From positions 8,047,074 through 8,111,073 of the forward strand of contig JAHLJT010009355.1 in NCBI GenBank assembly GCA_031308135.1: 64,000 bases of DNA, given 5' to 3'. The DNA comes from Acheta domesticus (lineage: Eukaryota; Arthropoda; Insecta; Orthoptera; Gryllidae). Under the pieces are notes generated by a model that saw only the letters and a list, made by a program, of their open reading frames with translations, did no database searches and was not told the origin of the DNA. Positions within the stretch are counted from its first letter, which is position 1, and every line of letters starts with the position of its first letter. The position numbers were made by a program, and so were the translations under genes. Below are positions 45,025 to 56,270 of this stretch, piece after piece.

Positions 45025-45330
45025 ACGAAGCCATTGCCGAAGCAGTACCCTAACGAAAGGGTCACGGATCGCGCGTGATTTTTCCTTCCTATTCCTTGTC
45101 CTATCCTCGCCCTCACACACACACACACCACTACCACACATGGCGGGAGCTTAGAGCTTTCCTAAGTGAGGTGGTGCTCCTGTGGTGGGAGATACCTGGA
45201 TGTTGAAAAAAAAACAAGCTGACGTGTAGGTTTGCGCTGTATCTCTCCATCCCGAGGGAAGATCAACGCCACCTCCCGAGATAAAACACGCACCACACTT
45301 ACGGAACTAATGGCCTTAGCTGTCGACTCG
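45025..45330 (+). mobile_element. SINE family A, 5'-truncated copy
   Basis: Retains CGAAGCAGTACCCTAACGAA, the CTTCCTATTCCTTGTCCTATCC and (CA)n block, CGGGAGCTTAGAGCT, GAGATACCTGG and CACCTCCCGAGATAAAACAC in the family order. It ends near TCGCGCGGAAACG. The tRNA-like head is missing. Confidence 0.8.
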
Positions 45331-45369
45331 CGCGGAAACGTGAAACCACTACTGGGCCGCAGTCTGCGA

Positions 45370-45480
45370 TGGGCAGAAAGGGATGGGACGGGATGAAAGG
45401 GATGGGACGGGATGGGTCGGAATGGGACGAGACGGGGAGAGGCAGGGCATGGAGCGCACGGGGAGAAAAGGTGGGTGGAG
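45370..45480. repeat. GGGAC/GGGAT degenerate minisatellite
   Basis: Irregular repetition of GGGATGGGAC and GGGACGAGAC-type units. G-run-rich on the plus strand. Confidence 0.65.
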
Positions 45481-45489
45481 CAGGGGTGG

Positions 45490-46475
45490 CGGAAGGGCGA
45501 GGCTGACATGTACGGTTGGAGCTAGAGTGGTTTCGTTAGTGTGCTAACAGAGGCTTTTGAGTCGAAGCGATGACCGTTCTAGATTAGATTTACCTCAGTA
45601 ATATTTTGTACTGTGGATTGATCAGGCTTGAACTTGATTTTGAACAATGGCAAGTCATGTGTGGAACGACAGAGCAACTTACCCTTGAAGGTACTCATGG
45701 CCTTTCGCAACTGATCCAGCGGAACTAATAGCTAAACAAGCCGACGTATCATAATGTGCGTATTTCTTTTTTCATGGTTCGGGACTACGACAACTTGTGC
45801 CTGTCAAAAACACACGCTGAACTTTTGTTGTTTGTACGTTCTTTACAGAATCTTCAGAAGTATGATGCAGTTTCTTGCTAGCTCTTTTTTGTAAACAAAT
45901 GTCTGCCAACGATTTTCCCTGCCACAGGTGTTTGTGCAGATATACTGCATTTTTAAACAATTTTTAAAGCTAACAAGTTAGTTGGCGTAATATAATTTTA
46001 TTATTATCGTCATAATGTTACTGCCTTATAACTTATATATAGTCTCATAAACACATATTATTTCTGTAAAGATGTTTCTACTTTTGGTTGGAACGCCAAC
46101 AATTTCAATATCTTTTCATTAGTCTCGCATAGGCATTAGTTCACAAGAAGTCAATGTAAAACGATGCTATCTGTTTTCAAGAATTCGTTATGAACTCTAC
46201 TGGTTTCAATTTGCTAATAATTTATTGCGAATGAAATTGTTACACCAGTTGCCTGGTGTGAGGTGATTGTAAAATTAACCCCGCGTGGTTTAATGATCTA
46301 CTTTCATTAACTGTATTCCGAAGAGTTTGAAAGTTGAATCACAACATGAAACCCAAACTAACCACGCTCATCAAAGCTGAACTAATCAGCTACTGGTATT
46401 CATTTACAAGGAAAGTCCGTAAGTTAATTTCAAAGTACACAGTCAGACATACACGACAAGAAAGACAATGAAATT
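45490..46475. other. AT-rich spacer, no gene seen
   Basis: Nothing recognised beyond random frames. Confidence 0.5.
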
Positions 46476-46479
46476 TTCC

Positions 46480-46860
46480 TTTTGTGATGCCCGACCTTCC
46501 GAACTCTGCCGCCAGAGCATACAGCGCTGTGTCCACATTGTCTCCGTAAACAAAATTCCATCGGCGGCGGAATAACGTCCGATTAGAGGAGGCCATGGCG
46601 GCTGATAGCGCAGGATCCAGATACCGAGACGTATGGGGCCTTGGCCAACTTGTTATCTCCCACGCGTCGCCATTTATGAGTGCGCGCGCGCATCTGGAGC
46701 GGCACTTCCGGTAAAAGGAGCCCGTAAAAGGACCGTCCTACGCGTATTTACGGGCCCTGGATGCGCGCGATCAAACGTGGGATGTCTCTGGAATAACGGA
46801 CAGCTTTATCGTCCTTTATCGCATATGATCCCCGTACACGCAATTCCTATTTCATCGTTG
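46480..46860. promoter_or_regulatory. GC-rich block with Hox/Cdx-like motifs (candidate enhancer)
   Basis: Moderately GC-rich island with repeated TTTAT/GTAAA cores in CpG-rich context: CGCCATTTATGAGTG, GGTAAAAGGAGCCCGTAAAAGG, CGTATTTACGGGCC, CAGCTTTATCGTCCTTTATCG. Such spacing of similar short cores is typical of homeodomain-bound regulatory DNA. No coding evidence. Inference only. Confidence 0.3.
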
Positions 46861-46869
46861 ATCATTATG

Positions 46870-49800
46870 ATACGATTAGATGTGGAAGGGAAAATTTAAT
46901 TTGTCATGAATGAGACTTTGTTGTCATCTGTAACCGTTTCTTGCTGCGGAAAAGTTGGCGTTTCAACTTCTATTTTTTTTTATTTTACTTAAAACCTCTA
47001 TTACGTCATTTCGTAAATGTTATTCATAAGTCAAGGAAAAGTGTGTCCATTGTTTTGAGGTAGATTAAATACGATATGTTGTGTAATTATTGATGAAATC
47101 ATTGTACGCGTGTAGAGAGTTCAATGTTTTGAATTGTTTCGAATGTAAAATATGTAACATCATAGACGAACAGGATCACACAGTAAACATCTTAGAGATA
47201 AGGCATATTCTAGGTAGTTTACAAGTGTTCACTTTTATTTTATTTTTTCTTGACCATCTTTATATTTTTTTATCTTTTTCCCATTATATTTATTTTCTTC
47301 CAAACTTTTTTCTTTTAATTTCTTTTTCTTTAAACTTCTTTTTCTTCTACTTGAATTTCTGTTTCACTAATTTTCAGTGATACCTTCGTATGTTAGCATC
47401 GAAATAATATTTTACATAATATAGTAAAAGTTGGTCAGAATATGAACTCAAAAATTGTATTCCAAACCTAACGTTGTATCATCCAATTTGGTAATTTGTG
47501 AGCAATGGTTAAAACTAACAATGGGATAAGTAGGTAGAGAAGTACAATGATGCAGTTTTTCAATCGTAACAGACGATACTTGGCGCGTTGTGTGGCCGCT
47601 GATGTTCTCCTCACAATACTGCTTACTTAGTATGTTCTCATTCACAATATTTCTTCCCAAATTCACTGGGAAGTTCGTTAAGACCGAACGCACGCTGACA
47701 TCGTACTGATATCTACGGAACTGAAAGGCAGACTTGCTCAGGTCATGGCCGATTATGGTCGACTGGCGAGAGTTGACGATTTAAGAACACGATGATTCTA
47801 CTACGTAATATATCGATATGACGCAGAACGCTCCGCCATTCAGTTTGAAAGTTCATGATAACTTGATTGACCACAGTGACCCAAATCCACTTGGCTTATT
47901 TATAGAGAAATGTTTCTTTGCCACAATACAGGCTAGTCAGCTGTGTCTTAGCACAGAAAACGTTATGGGCGCTTAACTTTTGATTAACTTTATTGCTGAT
48001 TCGTAAAATACAGGACAAACTTCTGTGTAAGTACTACATCGAGAAAATTTTATTTAGCTCTGCTTTTTTCAGATGAAGGAAGGGTTATTCGTTGTAATTT
48101 CCAATCATAGCTAAAAATAAATAGGTTTATAATTGCATTTCATTCTTCCTCATGTTTTTTAAAACTACAATATTTTCACTTCCATTTATCATCAAAAAAA
48201 TTCGTAGGGTGGATAGCTACCCCAGCCCAAGGAACGAAATAATTCTTCTTTCATCAGTTGGAAATTAGTGAATTAAAATAGCTACGCTGTGCGAATAATA
48301 ATTATGGCATATGTCGGCTATTCAAAGATATATAAGTTCTTCCTTTGGTTGGTTAATCTAAATTGTCCACCGAACGATTCTGAAAACATAAACATCTGAA
48401 AATACTTCTTGATACATTGAGATTTCTGGTAGTTTTGAGACCTTTACCACAGTATTCGTATTCACAAATAAGTATTCTGTGCCCCTACAATACAAGAAAG
48501 GCGTATGGAATGATAGAAATAATACGGGGGGGGGGTGCATGAAAGAAGATAATGTTATTTGTCACTAAGAGTTTTTATTCTAAGACTCTTAAAAGTATTT
48601 AGACTCTCTTAAAAGTATTTAGACCTAATAGCTAATATCAGACCGAGAGATATTTTTTATCAGTAGAAATGAAGGTCATTTACGTGTATAGACACCATTG
48701 AATCATATACCTACATCAGAATTTGATTATTATTTTGAATTCATATGAAATAAAGTTATTTAAAAAATGCATAATGTACAAAAATGAACTGTTTAATCAC
48801 ATCCTTCTGAAATGTGATGTGTAAGAGTCTGAATGAGGAAAATTTCACGAAGGGAAACGTGATATGTTTTGAGCGAAAGATAAAATGCACCATGGAAAAA
48901 TTCAACTGAAGCGAGGGAAACCGGAGACTCCCATCAGGCCTGCCAACTTCGAGGAGACGTATTTACTATCATTTACCCATGACGGAATTATGCATGGGCC
49001 CAAACACTAGAAGAAAAATTTGAAAACCGCGAAAAGTGCAAAACACAGTATCTGTTAAAGTTCGTGTTGCTGCTGTAGAGAAGAATAACGTATTTTATTT
49101 TATGCTTTGCCCACAAAGATACTTTCCTACAAAGATTGAATCTCTCCATATTTATGTTCCAAGTTTACCAGGTTGCACAAAGGAACGAGAGTGATTTCAC
49201 TGTTACCTGTGAGATTCTTCTTGCCCTCATAATTTTTGAACCCATCTAGAGGTTTTGATGATCCACAAATCAAAGGATCTATTTTTAGCGTGAGGGTAAT
49301 AGACGGTTTAAGGTTACTTATTAACAAATATGGTGAGAATTAAAAAGGTGAAAGAGCAAGACCGCAACGCCAATGGATCTTGAACTCTTAAATAACGTTT
49401 TTTGTTCGTTCCACTTACGAAAAAGAGTTCAAAACAACCTGAAAAGCGCGCAATTTGTGATGAAGCGTGTAAAGCACCCGATATTGGAATACGATTTTTT
49501 TTTTCAATAAATATATTTTAACAATTTTAAGATATTTATTGTTTGTGTTGATCTAGTGATAAGTAATTGGCTTTCAAATATTTCAAATTGAAATTGTTTC
49601 ATCCAACATTTTTATTTTATTGATTTACATCTTACCTAACATAATATCTTTCAATCGCAGATGTTGAGATAAATGAATTACTTTCACTGAATGAATGAAA
49701 CTTTTACTAGATGAATGGAAAAGGTAACGACTTGATTTACTTTCTCTACTTATGCCAGCAGAGTGAGAGCTAAACATTTATCCAAAAATTATTATACCAA

Positions 49801-49970
49801 AAACTGAGTGATTGTGGCTTTTCAGTAATGAATATTAAATTAACATATCATTAACAGTGCAGCTGAATAATGTAAATAAATTATATTTTGATCTTTGAAA
49901 TCCTTTTGAGTAAAAAAAAATGACGAAATCTCGTAACATATATGTTCCCCCCACCCATCAGATTTCCGTG
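46870..49970. other. AT-rich spacer, no gene seen
   Basis: No exon, tRNA-like unit or TIR pair recognised. A G10 run lies at about 48526-48536. Confidence 0.5.
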
Positions 49971-49979
49971 GAAGAAAAA

Positions 49980-50118
49980 GAGTGAGATTTTGCACGACAC
50001 AGCTTACTGTAATCTCAATCTTTCGCGCATGCGCAGATGTACTAAAGCGGTTCGAAATCTGAACTGCGCATGCGCAAGATGGAAAGTGCTGTCCGCTACG
50101 TCGTGCAACAACTCACTC
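49980..50118. mobile_element. MITE family 2, copy 3 (NRF-1-like palindromes)
   Basis: 139 bp with end repeats GAGTGAG-T-TTGCACGAC and an inner inverted pair of GCGCATGCGCA cores spaced ~45 bp. The central GCGCAGATGTACTAAAG matches the centre of the copies at 55.6 and 56.1 kb. TIRs are more diverged than in the others. It sits against a CpG island. Confidence 0.65.
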
Positions 50119-50625
50119 ATCCCATCTCCTCCCCATCCCTCCACTCACCGTGTGCGGTTGAGGCGCTGCAGGGCGCACGCCGGGAGTCCCCCAAGGCAGC
50201 CGCTTCGGTCCGCGGTCGGGGCGATTGGCGCTGCAGACTGCGCTCTGCGCCTGGCCGCGTTGCGCTCGGGCGCCGCCGTCGCCTGTGCGCGCTGCGCTGC
50301 CCGCTGCGCCGCCTCCGTCGCCCTCGCCGCCGCCGCCGCCGCCGCTGCCCGTGAGTCAGCGCCGCCGGCAGCCATTGGGCGCCGGGCTATCGCTGATAAC
50401 GCCGCGTCACCTGACCGCTGCGCCGCGCGTGGCACGCACCGCCAGCTGGAGCCGTCTTACGCACCCGCACGCTGCGCCGCCCCCGCCACGACGGCCCGTC
50501 GCTCGTGCCGCACTGTGCCACTACGGGACGGATGCGCATGAGAGTTCGCGCGATCTGGCAACAGTGTGCCCTTACCGGTGGTTCGGAAGGCGCAATGCAG
50601 CGATTGGCTCTCTGGGATGATGGCA
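50119..50625. other. CpG island
   Basis: Very CpG-rich, with GCC/CGC runs. The translations in all frames are Ala/Arg/Pro-rich and carry no recognised domain. Together with the adjoining palindromic GCGCATGCGCA sites it resembles a promoter island, but no transcript structure can be inferred. Confidence 0.4.
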
Positions 50626-50741
50626 ATTGCTGGCAATTAGTTGTTTGGGATGATCTATGAATTTGCTGTTGTTGTTGACCTTTTGTTTGCTTGCTTCTCT
50701 CATTGATTGCGGTTTCCGAAATGCAAATTCTGTATTAAGCC

Positions 50742-51145
50742 CACTAAGGTCCGATTAAATTAAGAAGGTGATTGACATTTGTGAGTGGAGGGGAGTGACG
50801 TTGCCAGGTCGCAAACCACTGAGCACGTGTTACCGGGACACGAAAACAAACACTTCAAAAAGTACGTGTAAAAGTGTAAAAAATACGGCAAAAGCCTAAC
50901 CTCAACGCAACTCATCACAACACAGTACACATTGCGCGCGCAGCACAGGCAGAAACGCGGGCGGCGCGGCGGCAGGGAAGTCTCTGTGCGATGCTCAAAC
51001 GTTCCCCTTGTTCGGCAGTGGCAACTGAGCGACCTGACACGTCACGTTTTGTCTCTCTGGTTGGCAGCTGCCATGGAAACGGGAGAGGCGTCCTGACGTC
51101 ACACAGAACTGTCAATCACCTTCTTAATTTAATCGGACCTTAGTG
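50742..51145. mobile_element. DNA transposon with perfect 36-bp TIRs
   Basis: The first 36 bp (CACTAAGGTCCGATTAAATT...) and last 36 bp (50742-50777, 51110-51145) are exact reverse complements. The 404-bp interior is partly GC-rich, contains TGACGTCA near the right end and encodes no transposase. Termini begin CACTA, but no clear target duplication is visible, so the superfamily is open. Perfect arms imply recent origin. Confidence 0.85.
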
Positions 51146-51284
51146 TGTTGCATGTTGTATCACTGACTGTGGCGGTCTTCCTTCCCGGCTGGAGACCTTA
51201 GTAGCTGAGGCGGCTCGAAACACGAAATAATCAATCTCTTGCAGGGCCTATCCATCAACTTGCGCCATTTCCCCCTTCAGATAT

Positions 51285-51860
51285 TTTCCCCAGTGGGGCA
51301 ACCTCTAAGCTCCCATCGTGTATGCTAGCTAGTACGGTGCATGTATGTGTGTGCAATGGGAGACGAGGACAAGGAAGAGGAAGGAAATACCACTCGTGGG
51401 TTGTGAGCATTTCTTAGAGTTCTGCTACGGTATTCGTCTGGTATTGATAAGAGAAACCACAGAAACTAGCAATCAGAGCAGCTAGCCACTAGAGCAGTGG
51501 TGTCACTCAGCTCGTGTCATGAGTGAGAGTCCGTGGCACGAGTGTCACGTCGAAATCGCCCCTCTATATAGTTCATTACCCCGCCACCAGAGACAACGCC
51601 ATCCCTATTGTAAAACGGAGGGGTAATTAATAGTCCCCTTTCCGGACGCTAGTTGCGCAGAGAAGCTCGTGGCATGCTACGGTGCTGCGACGCGTGCCAC
51701 TGCCACCATTAGAAAACCTTGACACCACTGCACTAGTTTTTTCCAGACAGTGACCTCGACTGGCTTGTGTAGCTAGTGTCGAAATTCTGCGACCGTCGAC
51801 TGCGACTGTCAGAATTCGTTATCTAGGACTTCTCGGACAGGATTGTTACAAAGACAATGG
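51285..51860 (-). mobile_element. SINE family A, diverged copy split by a hAT MITE
   Basis: Minus-strand family A body (GGAGCTTAGAGG, TTTCCTTCCTCTTCCTTGTC, TTTCTCTTATCAATACC blocks), truncated at its 3' end near 51285. It is interrupted by the 236-bp element at 51495-51730 and resumes toward the head to ~51860. Confidence 0.75.
51495..51730. mobile_element. hAT MITE nested in a SINE
   Basis: Exact 11-bp inverted termini CAGTGGTGTCA / TGACACCACTG, typical of hAT. Flanking 8-bp target duplication is CACTAGAG (51487-51494) versus CACTAGTT (51731-51738), 6/8 identical. The SINE reads through once it is removed. No ORF. Confidence 0.88.
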
Positions 51861-51864
51861 AAAT

Positions 51865-53930
51865 ACTGCTTCTGAGAGAGCCCAGCCGGACTGACTATTA
51901 GGCGATTATGTCACGTTCTTCTTCAGGGCTGTAGTGCTGTATTTTGACCCTTGCCTGTAGAACTCTGTGCTAGAAGCATTGCGGCCGCAATGTAGTGGCT
52001 AAAATATCGATCACATCACTACTACTCACCGCATGGGCGCAAGAGGTAATAAAAACCGGTCGCGGAATCCTTCGAGACCGATTTCACATATATTTCTCGA
52101 AACTCTTGAGATCCAGCGGATGCAAATTACGGGCAATCACTCGTATTTGCGAATAACATAATATCTCTACTCAATGTCCAATAAAGTCCTAAACCTGCTT
52201 CAAAGATACAAAATATTGCGTATCGCAAGTGTCCTCACAATGTCCTCTTTCTGTAAGTCCTATGGCGTAATTCAGCATTTCCACATCTAGTTCCTTGTAA
52301 ACAAAAGTATTACTTTCAAGCGTTCTGGGAAAGAGCACACGAATCGAATTTAATGCTAATTATTTTCAAAACCAACTGTTCGAAAATTTGTACTTTTGTA
52401 CACACCACATCTGCCTATCATATCATTTATTTCCTACAATTTTAAAAGCAGTTTTAGAGACGCATAGACTATGTCAGTGCTTTTGTTTACTATATCAGTG
52501 ATTGTTTTTCCTCTGAAGGAGGATGGAGGAATGGTCAAATTTGGACAAATTTTTTAAACCTGTCACACGAAATACAAGACGATATACAACGTACTTCAGT
52601 AAGGTAAATATTTACATCAATTATTTCTCTTGTCGGATAGATTATATTGTATTTGCACAAAAATATACATTTTCATTCCAAGCATTCTTCTCTTGAATTT
52701 CATCAAAGGGTTTTATAGAGGAATTGAAATATTGTTAATTTTAATAGAATATTAAAATGTATTTTTCAGAATGTTTATGTCATAAATGCATAATTTAACA
52801 GCATATTTCAAGATTTTCTAGAGCATAAAAATGCGTTCCCAGGTAATAACTATTTGGTGATTCTTTACCAGAATCCTGAAGCACAGTTATACACTCTAAA
52901 ATAATTAAATGTTTGCGTTTACGGACGTATGTAGTGTGGAATAATGTTTGCTTTTGCAGCACTCATACTCTAGACCTTGTAAATAAAATATTTACCGTCG
53001 ACATCCTAGAAATCATGTCGAAATTCGACACGAAATGCGTGAAAATGTAACATACGTAACATTGCATTTGTAACTTCCTGCACTCGACTGTAAACACGTT
53101 ACAAATCACTGTTGATAAAAAAGTATTTGAGGCCGAACACGATGTCCGGGAAAGTTACGGCATTTCGAAAATTCCCTTGTGTGCCCTACATCACACTAGC
53201 CTAAAAATATATTTCCAGCGATGCAGCAAGAAATTTTCCTTCTGAAGCGATATCAATGTAATGGAAATTCATAATATTCTTTAAAAGTCTAAACTTGAAG
53301 CAGACGACAGTATTTGATATACGATTTCTCGTACATGTACATCAAATAATATTATCTCTCCTTTCAACGAATGTCTGTAGTGTTATACTTAAAAACAAAC
53401 GTTGTTTACGTTCTCATATTCAGTGCGTCACCAAAACACCATTCATAGGAAACTAAGGCTCTAAGGAAGAGCCCGCCTGCCTTTAAATATTTGTTGTTTA
53501 TGGGTTGCGTTATGGAAGAGCCAGATTTTTTCTGTATCGGATATGTAAAAACGTTTGTGCGGTATATTCTTAAAATCTTACGTCTTATTACAGTAGTTGT
53601 TAAGACTGTTTTGTTAAAATATTTTATTTCACTTTTTACAAGAGAATTTTATTTGTTTTTCTTTAGCAATATGCGTGCTTCATTTTGGAAAACCATTTTG
53701 TGTGGCTTTTTCCTGTTGCATGACACTAGTTATTATTATTGTTATTATTTTAATTACGATCGGTATTCAATTCAATTTAATGATACCCTATTTTATGTAG
53801 TGAAACTCAGCCCTTCTCTTTAGTCTAACCACACAAACCACCATCTCAGTACGTATCATTCGGGCGACGAAATGGGCCATTTAAATTTAGCTCAGTCTCT
53901 CTTAATCTTGAAGATATTTTTGTATGCAGT
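51865..53930. other. AT-rich spacer, no gene seen
   Basis: A 110-codon plus frame at about 53491-53823 is Phe/Tyr/Leu-rich, as expected of AT-rich DNA, and has no recognised domain. Nothing else identified. Confidence 0.45.
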
Positions 53931-53937
53931 AAATCTA

Positions 53938-54084
53938 CATGGGACAGCCGGCTTTACTTCCTCTCTGAAGGAAGGCGTACTCAAGATTGTTTCACCCTTA
54001 AAAATCCACAGCTCCGATCGGGTTTCAACCTGCAAACTTGGGTTTACCAGCCCGACACGCTAACCGCTAAACCATCAAAGCCAC
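53938..54084 (-). mobile_element. SINE family B, near complete
   Basis: On the minus strand the head GTGGCTTTGATGGTTTAGCG (A-box GGTTTAGCGGTTAGCG) is followed by B-box-like CAGGTTGAAACCC, then the arthropod-type body ending GGAAGTAAAGCCGGCTGTCC. Length ~147 bp. It abuts MITE family 1 copy 2 directly at its 5' end. Confidence 0.8.
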
Positions 54085-54086
54085 TA

Positions 54087-54311
54087 TAGTTCGATTTTTA
54101 TAACTTTGCCCCTCAATCCCCTATGGCCACAATGGAATATCACACGGCAATTCGCGTTGGCTTTCTCGGTCGTGCCGCTAGAAGTCGCATGATCGCAAAC
54201 ACTGATACGGTCGCGATAATGCGATATCTATCGGCAAGTTTGAGAAAGACGCGAAATACCATGACATCGCGAAGACGGGACTTGAGGGCCAAAGTTCCAA
54301 AAATCGCACTA
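54087..54311. mobile_element. MITE family 1, copy 2
   Basis: 225 bp. Ends TAGTTCGATTTTT and AAAAATCGCACTA are inverted repeats. The arms extend ~75 bp (ACTTTG.CCCTCAA, CGCG blocks), and TA flanks both sides. The interior ATGGAATATCACACGG, CGTGCCGCTAGAAGTCGCATGATCGC matches the 12.4-kb copy. Confidence 0.8.
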
Positions 54312-54319
54312 TAGTGGTG

Positions 54320-54530
54320 TGAGTTGAGGCCCACAGTGCGCCTGCGCCGGCCCATCCGCCGGGCGGTGAGTCATGCGCGTGATAGCTTGGAGGAAGCGGG
54401 CGGGCGGGCCGGGCCGGGCCAGGGCAGAGATTCGCGCTGGCCGCAATGAAGCGGGCACGAGCGCGGGCACGCGCGCTGGCGCAAGCAGCCGCACTGCGCG
54501 CGTCGCTTATCCGCCCGCGGACTAGGGATG
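54320..54530. other. short CpG island
   Basis: GC-rich with GGGCGGGCGGGCCGGGCC and GCGCGCTGGCGC. No recognised coding sequence. Confidence 0.35.
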
Positions 54531-54532
54531 CG

Positions 54533-55586
54533 GCGACGATGACGATGTTTTCAAACCATCGAAATTTTAAACTTCCAAATTTTAAACGTCCAAATTTTTA
54601 ACATAGAAATTTTATATATTTAATGCGGAGTTGCTCTACAGCTGTCGCCGTTTCTCCGCTCTCAGTCTCCATGCCTCTCTGTTTGATCATAGATCATCTT
54701 GCATATCTCTTGCCGTCATAGCCTCTCGCACTCCCTCCTGCCACGCAAGTCTGGGTCTTCCTCTTTTCTGTCTTTCTGTCGGCACCCAATGCAGGACTCG
54801 TTTTGGTCATCTTGCATCTGCCATTCGCATAACATGACCGTACCAAACGATTTGTTTTTTCTCTGTTTCGTCGAGGATAGATTTCTTTATATCCATTTTC
54901 TTTCTTATGTCATCGTTTTTGATTCTGTCACGTCTGCTGTAACCGCAACTTCTACGCCAGTAGTCCATTTCAGGGGACAAGAGCTCCCCTCTTGTTCTTT
55001 TGTCAACCTCCCACTGGTTCTAGAAATTTGATCTAGAATCTGATCTAGAAATTTTAAACATCGAAATTTTAAGCATCCAAATTTTTAAAACATCGATGTA
55101 TTAAAGCCGACGTTTTTTAACATCGATGTTTTGTACTCGACGTTTTTGTGTTTTCGATGATTCCATGTTTTCGATTTTTTTGTGAATGAAAAAATTCATA
55201 TAATCACAATATTGTAAAAGTTAAAATATGAAAAAAATATTTGATGGTATCACGGTTAATTTATGTATTCATACCAAACGATTCATATATGTATTATTGC
55301 CAACGTTGTTGGTAATATATTACATACATAGAACGAAAGAAATATCAGTCGCCTGAGATGACTCCGATACCCAGTTTCTTAACCCCATTTTCAGTTAAAT
55401 CTTATAAATTAATAGGTCAACCACTGTCAACTTAAATTTTGTGCGAATGAATTCAGTATTAGAGGTAACTAAACCAGTTTTAAAACATTGATGATTAAAA
55501 ACAGAAGATTTTTAGTCGATGAATTATGAACATCGATGTTTTAATTTTGAACATCGGTGCTCGGTAACATCGATGTTGCATCACTA
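54533..55586. mobile_element. possible ~1.05-kb hAT-like element built of ACATCGATGT words
   Basis: Left end TAGGGATGCGGCGACGATG and right end CATCGATGTTGCATCACTA are imperfect inverted repeats of hAT style. Both subterminal regions are rich in ACATCGATGTTTT and CCAAATTTTTAA words. CCGCGGAC before the left end and CCACGGAC just beyond the MITE at the right end match 7/8, offset by 3 nt. A decayed LINE tail (54630-55020) lies inside, presumably a later insertion. Confidence 0.45.
54630..55020 (-). mobile_element. decayed LINE 3' ORF fragment
   Basis: Minus-strand translation, with stops, reads KWTTGVEVAVTADVTESKTM...KSFGTVMLCEWQMQDDQ...KDRKEEDPDLRGRRECERL. This is the order (hhHVxRM..DDR....GRRxxGRPRxxW..) found downstream of RT in arthropod non-LTR retrotransposons. 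Inactive. Confidence 0.6.
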
Positions 55587-55723
55587 GGCAGTTTCTGCCA
55601 ACTCGAACGGTAAGAACTATCGATCTTCTGCTCATGCGCAGTTCACGTTTTGCATGACTTTAGTGCATCTGCGCATGCGCAGAAGATCGATAGTGCTTAA
55701 CGTTCGAGGTGGCAGAAACTCCC
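55587..55723. mobile_element. MITE family 2, copy 1 (NRF-1-like palindromes)
   Basis: 137 bp with TIR GGCAGTTTCTGCC / GGCAGAAACTCCC (12/13), flanked by TA at 55585-55586 and 55724-55725. Arms of ~52 bp pair (ACTATCGATCTTCTGC). The core has CATGCGCAG and TGCGCATGCGCAG. Inserted in the right end of the hAT-like element. Confidence 0.8.
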
Positions 55724-56126
55724 TACTACCACGGACAACTCCCACGTACACTTCGGGCCTGGCTATCGAAGGGCTTATCTTTTATCAAAACCAGACCTCC
55801 AAATAACGAAGTATCCGGTTACGAAACTTGCCGCACAGTGATGAGTCTGGTTTTGAAACTTGATTTGCTTTGATTTATTTATCGTCAGAGAACAGTAACA
55901 AATCTATTTATGACGTGAAAAGTGTAATCAGTGCATTAAATACAAACTTTGATGATTCATTTAGATGAGATGCGACTTCTTTGGCAATGAAATGACTACG
56001 GAACTTATGTCAAATTGTAATAATACACCTTCATGATTAAATCTCAATTTCGTTAGAAAATTGTATGTCTGATTTTGAATGCTCGTATCTTTGAGAAATT
56101 TTAGTTTAACCAACTATTTTTTATTA

Positions 56127-56270
56127 GGGAATTTGTGCACCCTCGTACGTTAAAGCAATCAAAAGCACTATCGATCTTGTGCGCAGGCGCAGTTCAAGTT
56201 TCGCATCACTTTGGTGCATCTGCGCACGCGCAGAAGATCGAGATTGCAGTCGGTTGCTGCACAAACTCCT
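56127..56270. mobile_element. MITE family 2, copy 2
   Basis: 144 bp with TIR GGGAATTTGTGCA / TGCACAAACTCCT and flanking TA. Shares CACTATCGATCTT, GCGCAGTTCAAGTTTCGCAT and TGCATCTGCGCACGCGCAG with copy 1, ~400 bp away in the same orientation. CpG decay (GCGCAGGCGCAG) suggests greater age. Confidence 0.8.

Noticed and set aside
53491..53823. 110-codon Phe/Tyr/Leu-rich frame as a membrane protein
   Set aside because: AT-rich DNA readily gives hydrophobic translations. No homology, no upstream promoter or downstream polyadenylation context of note.
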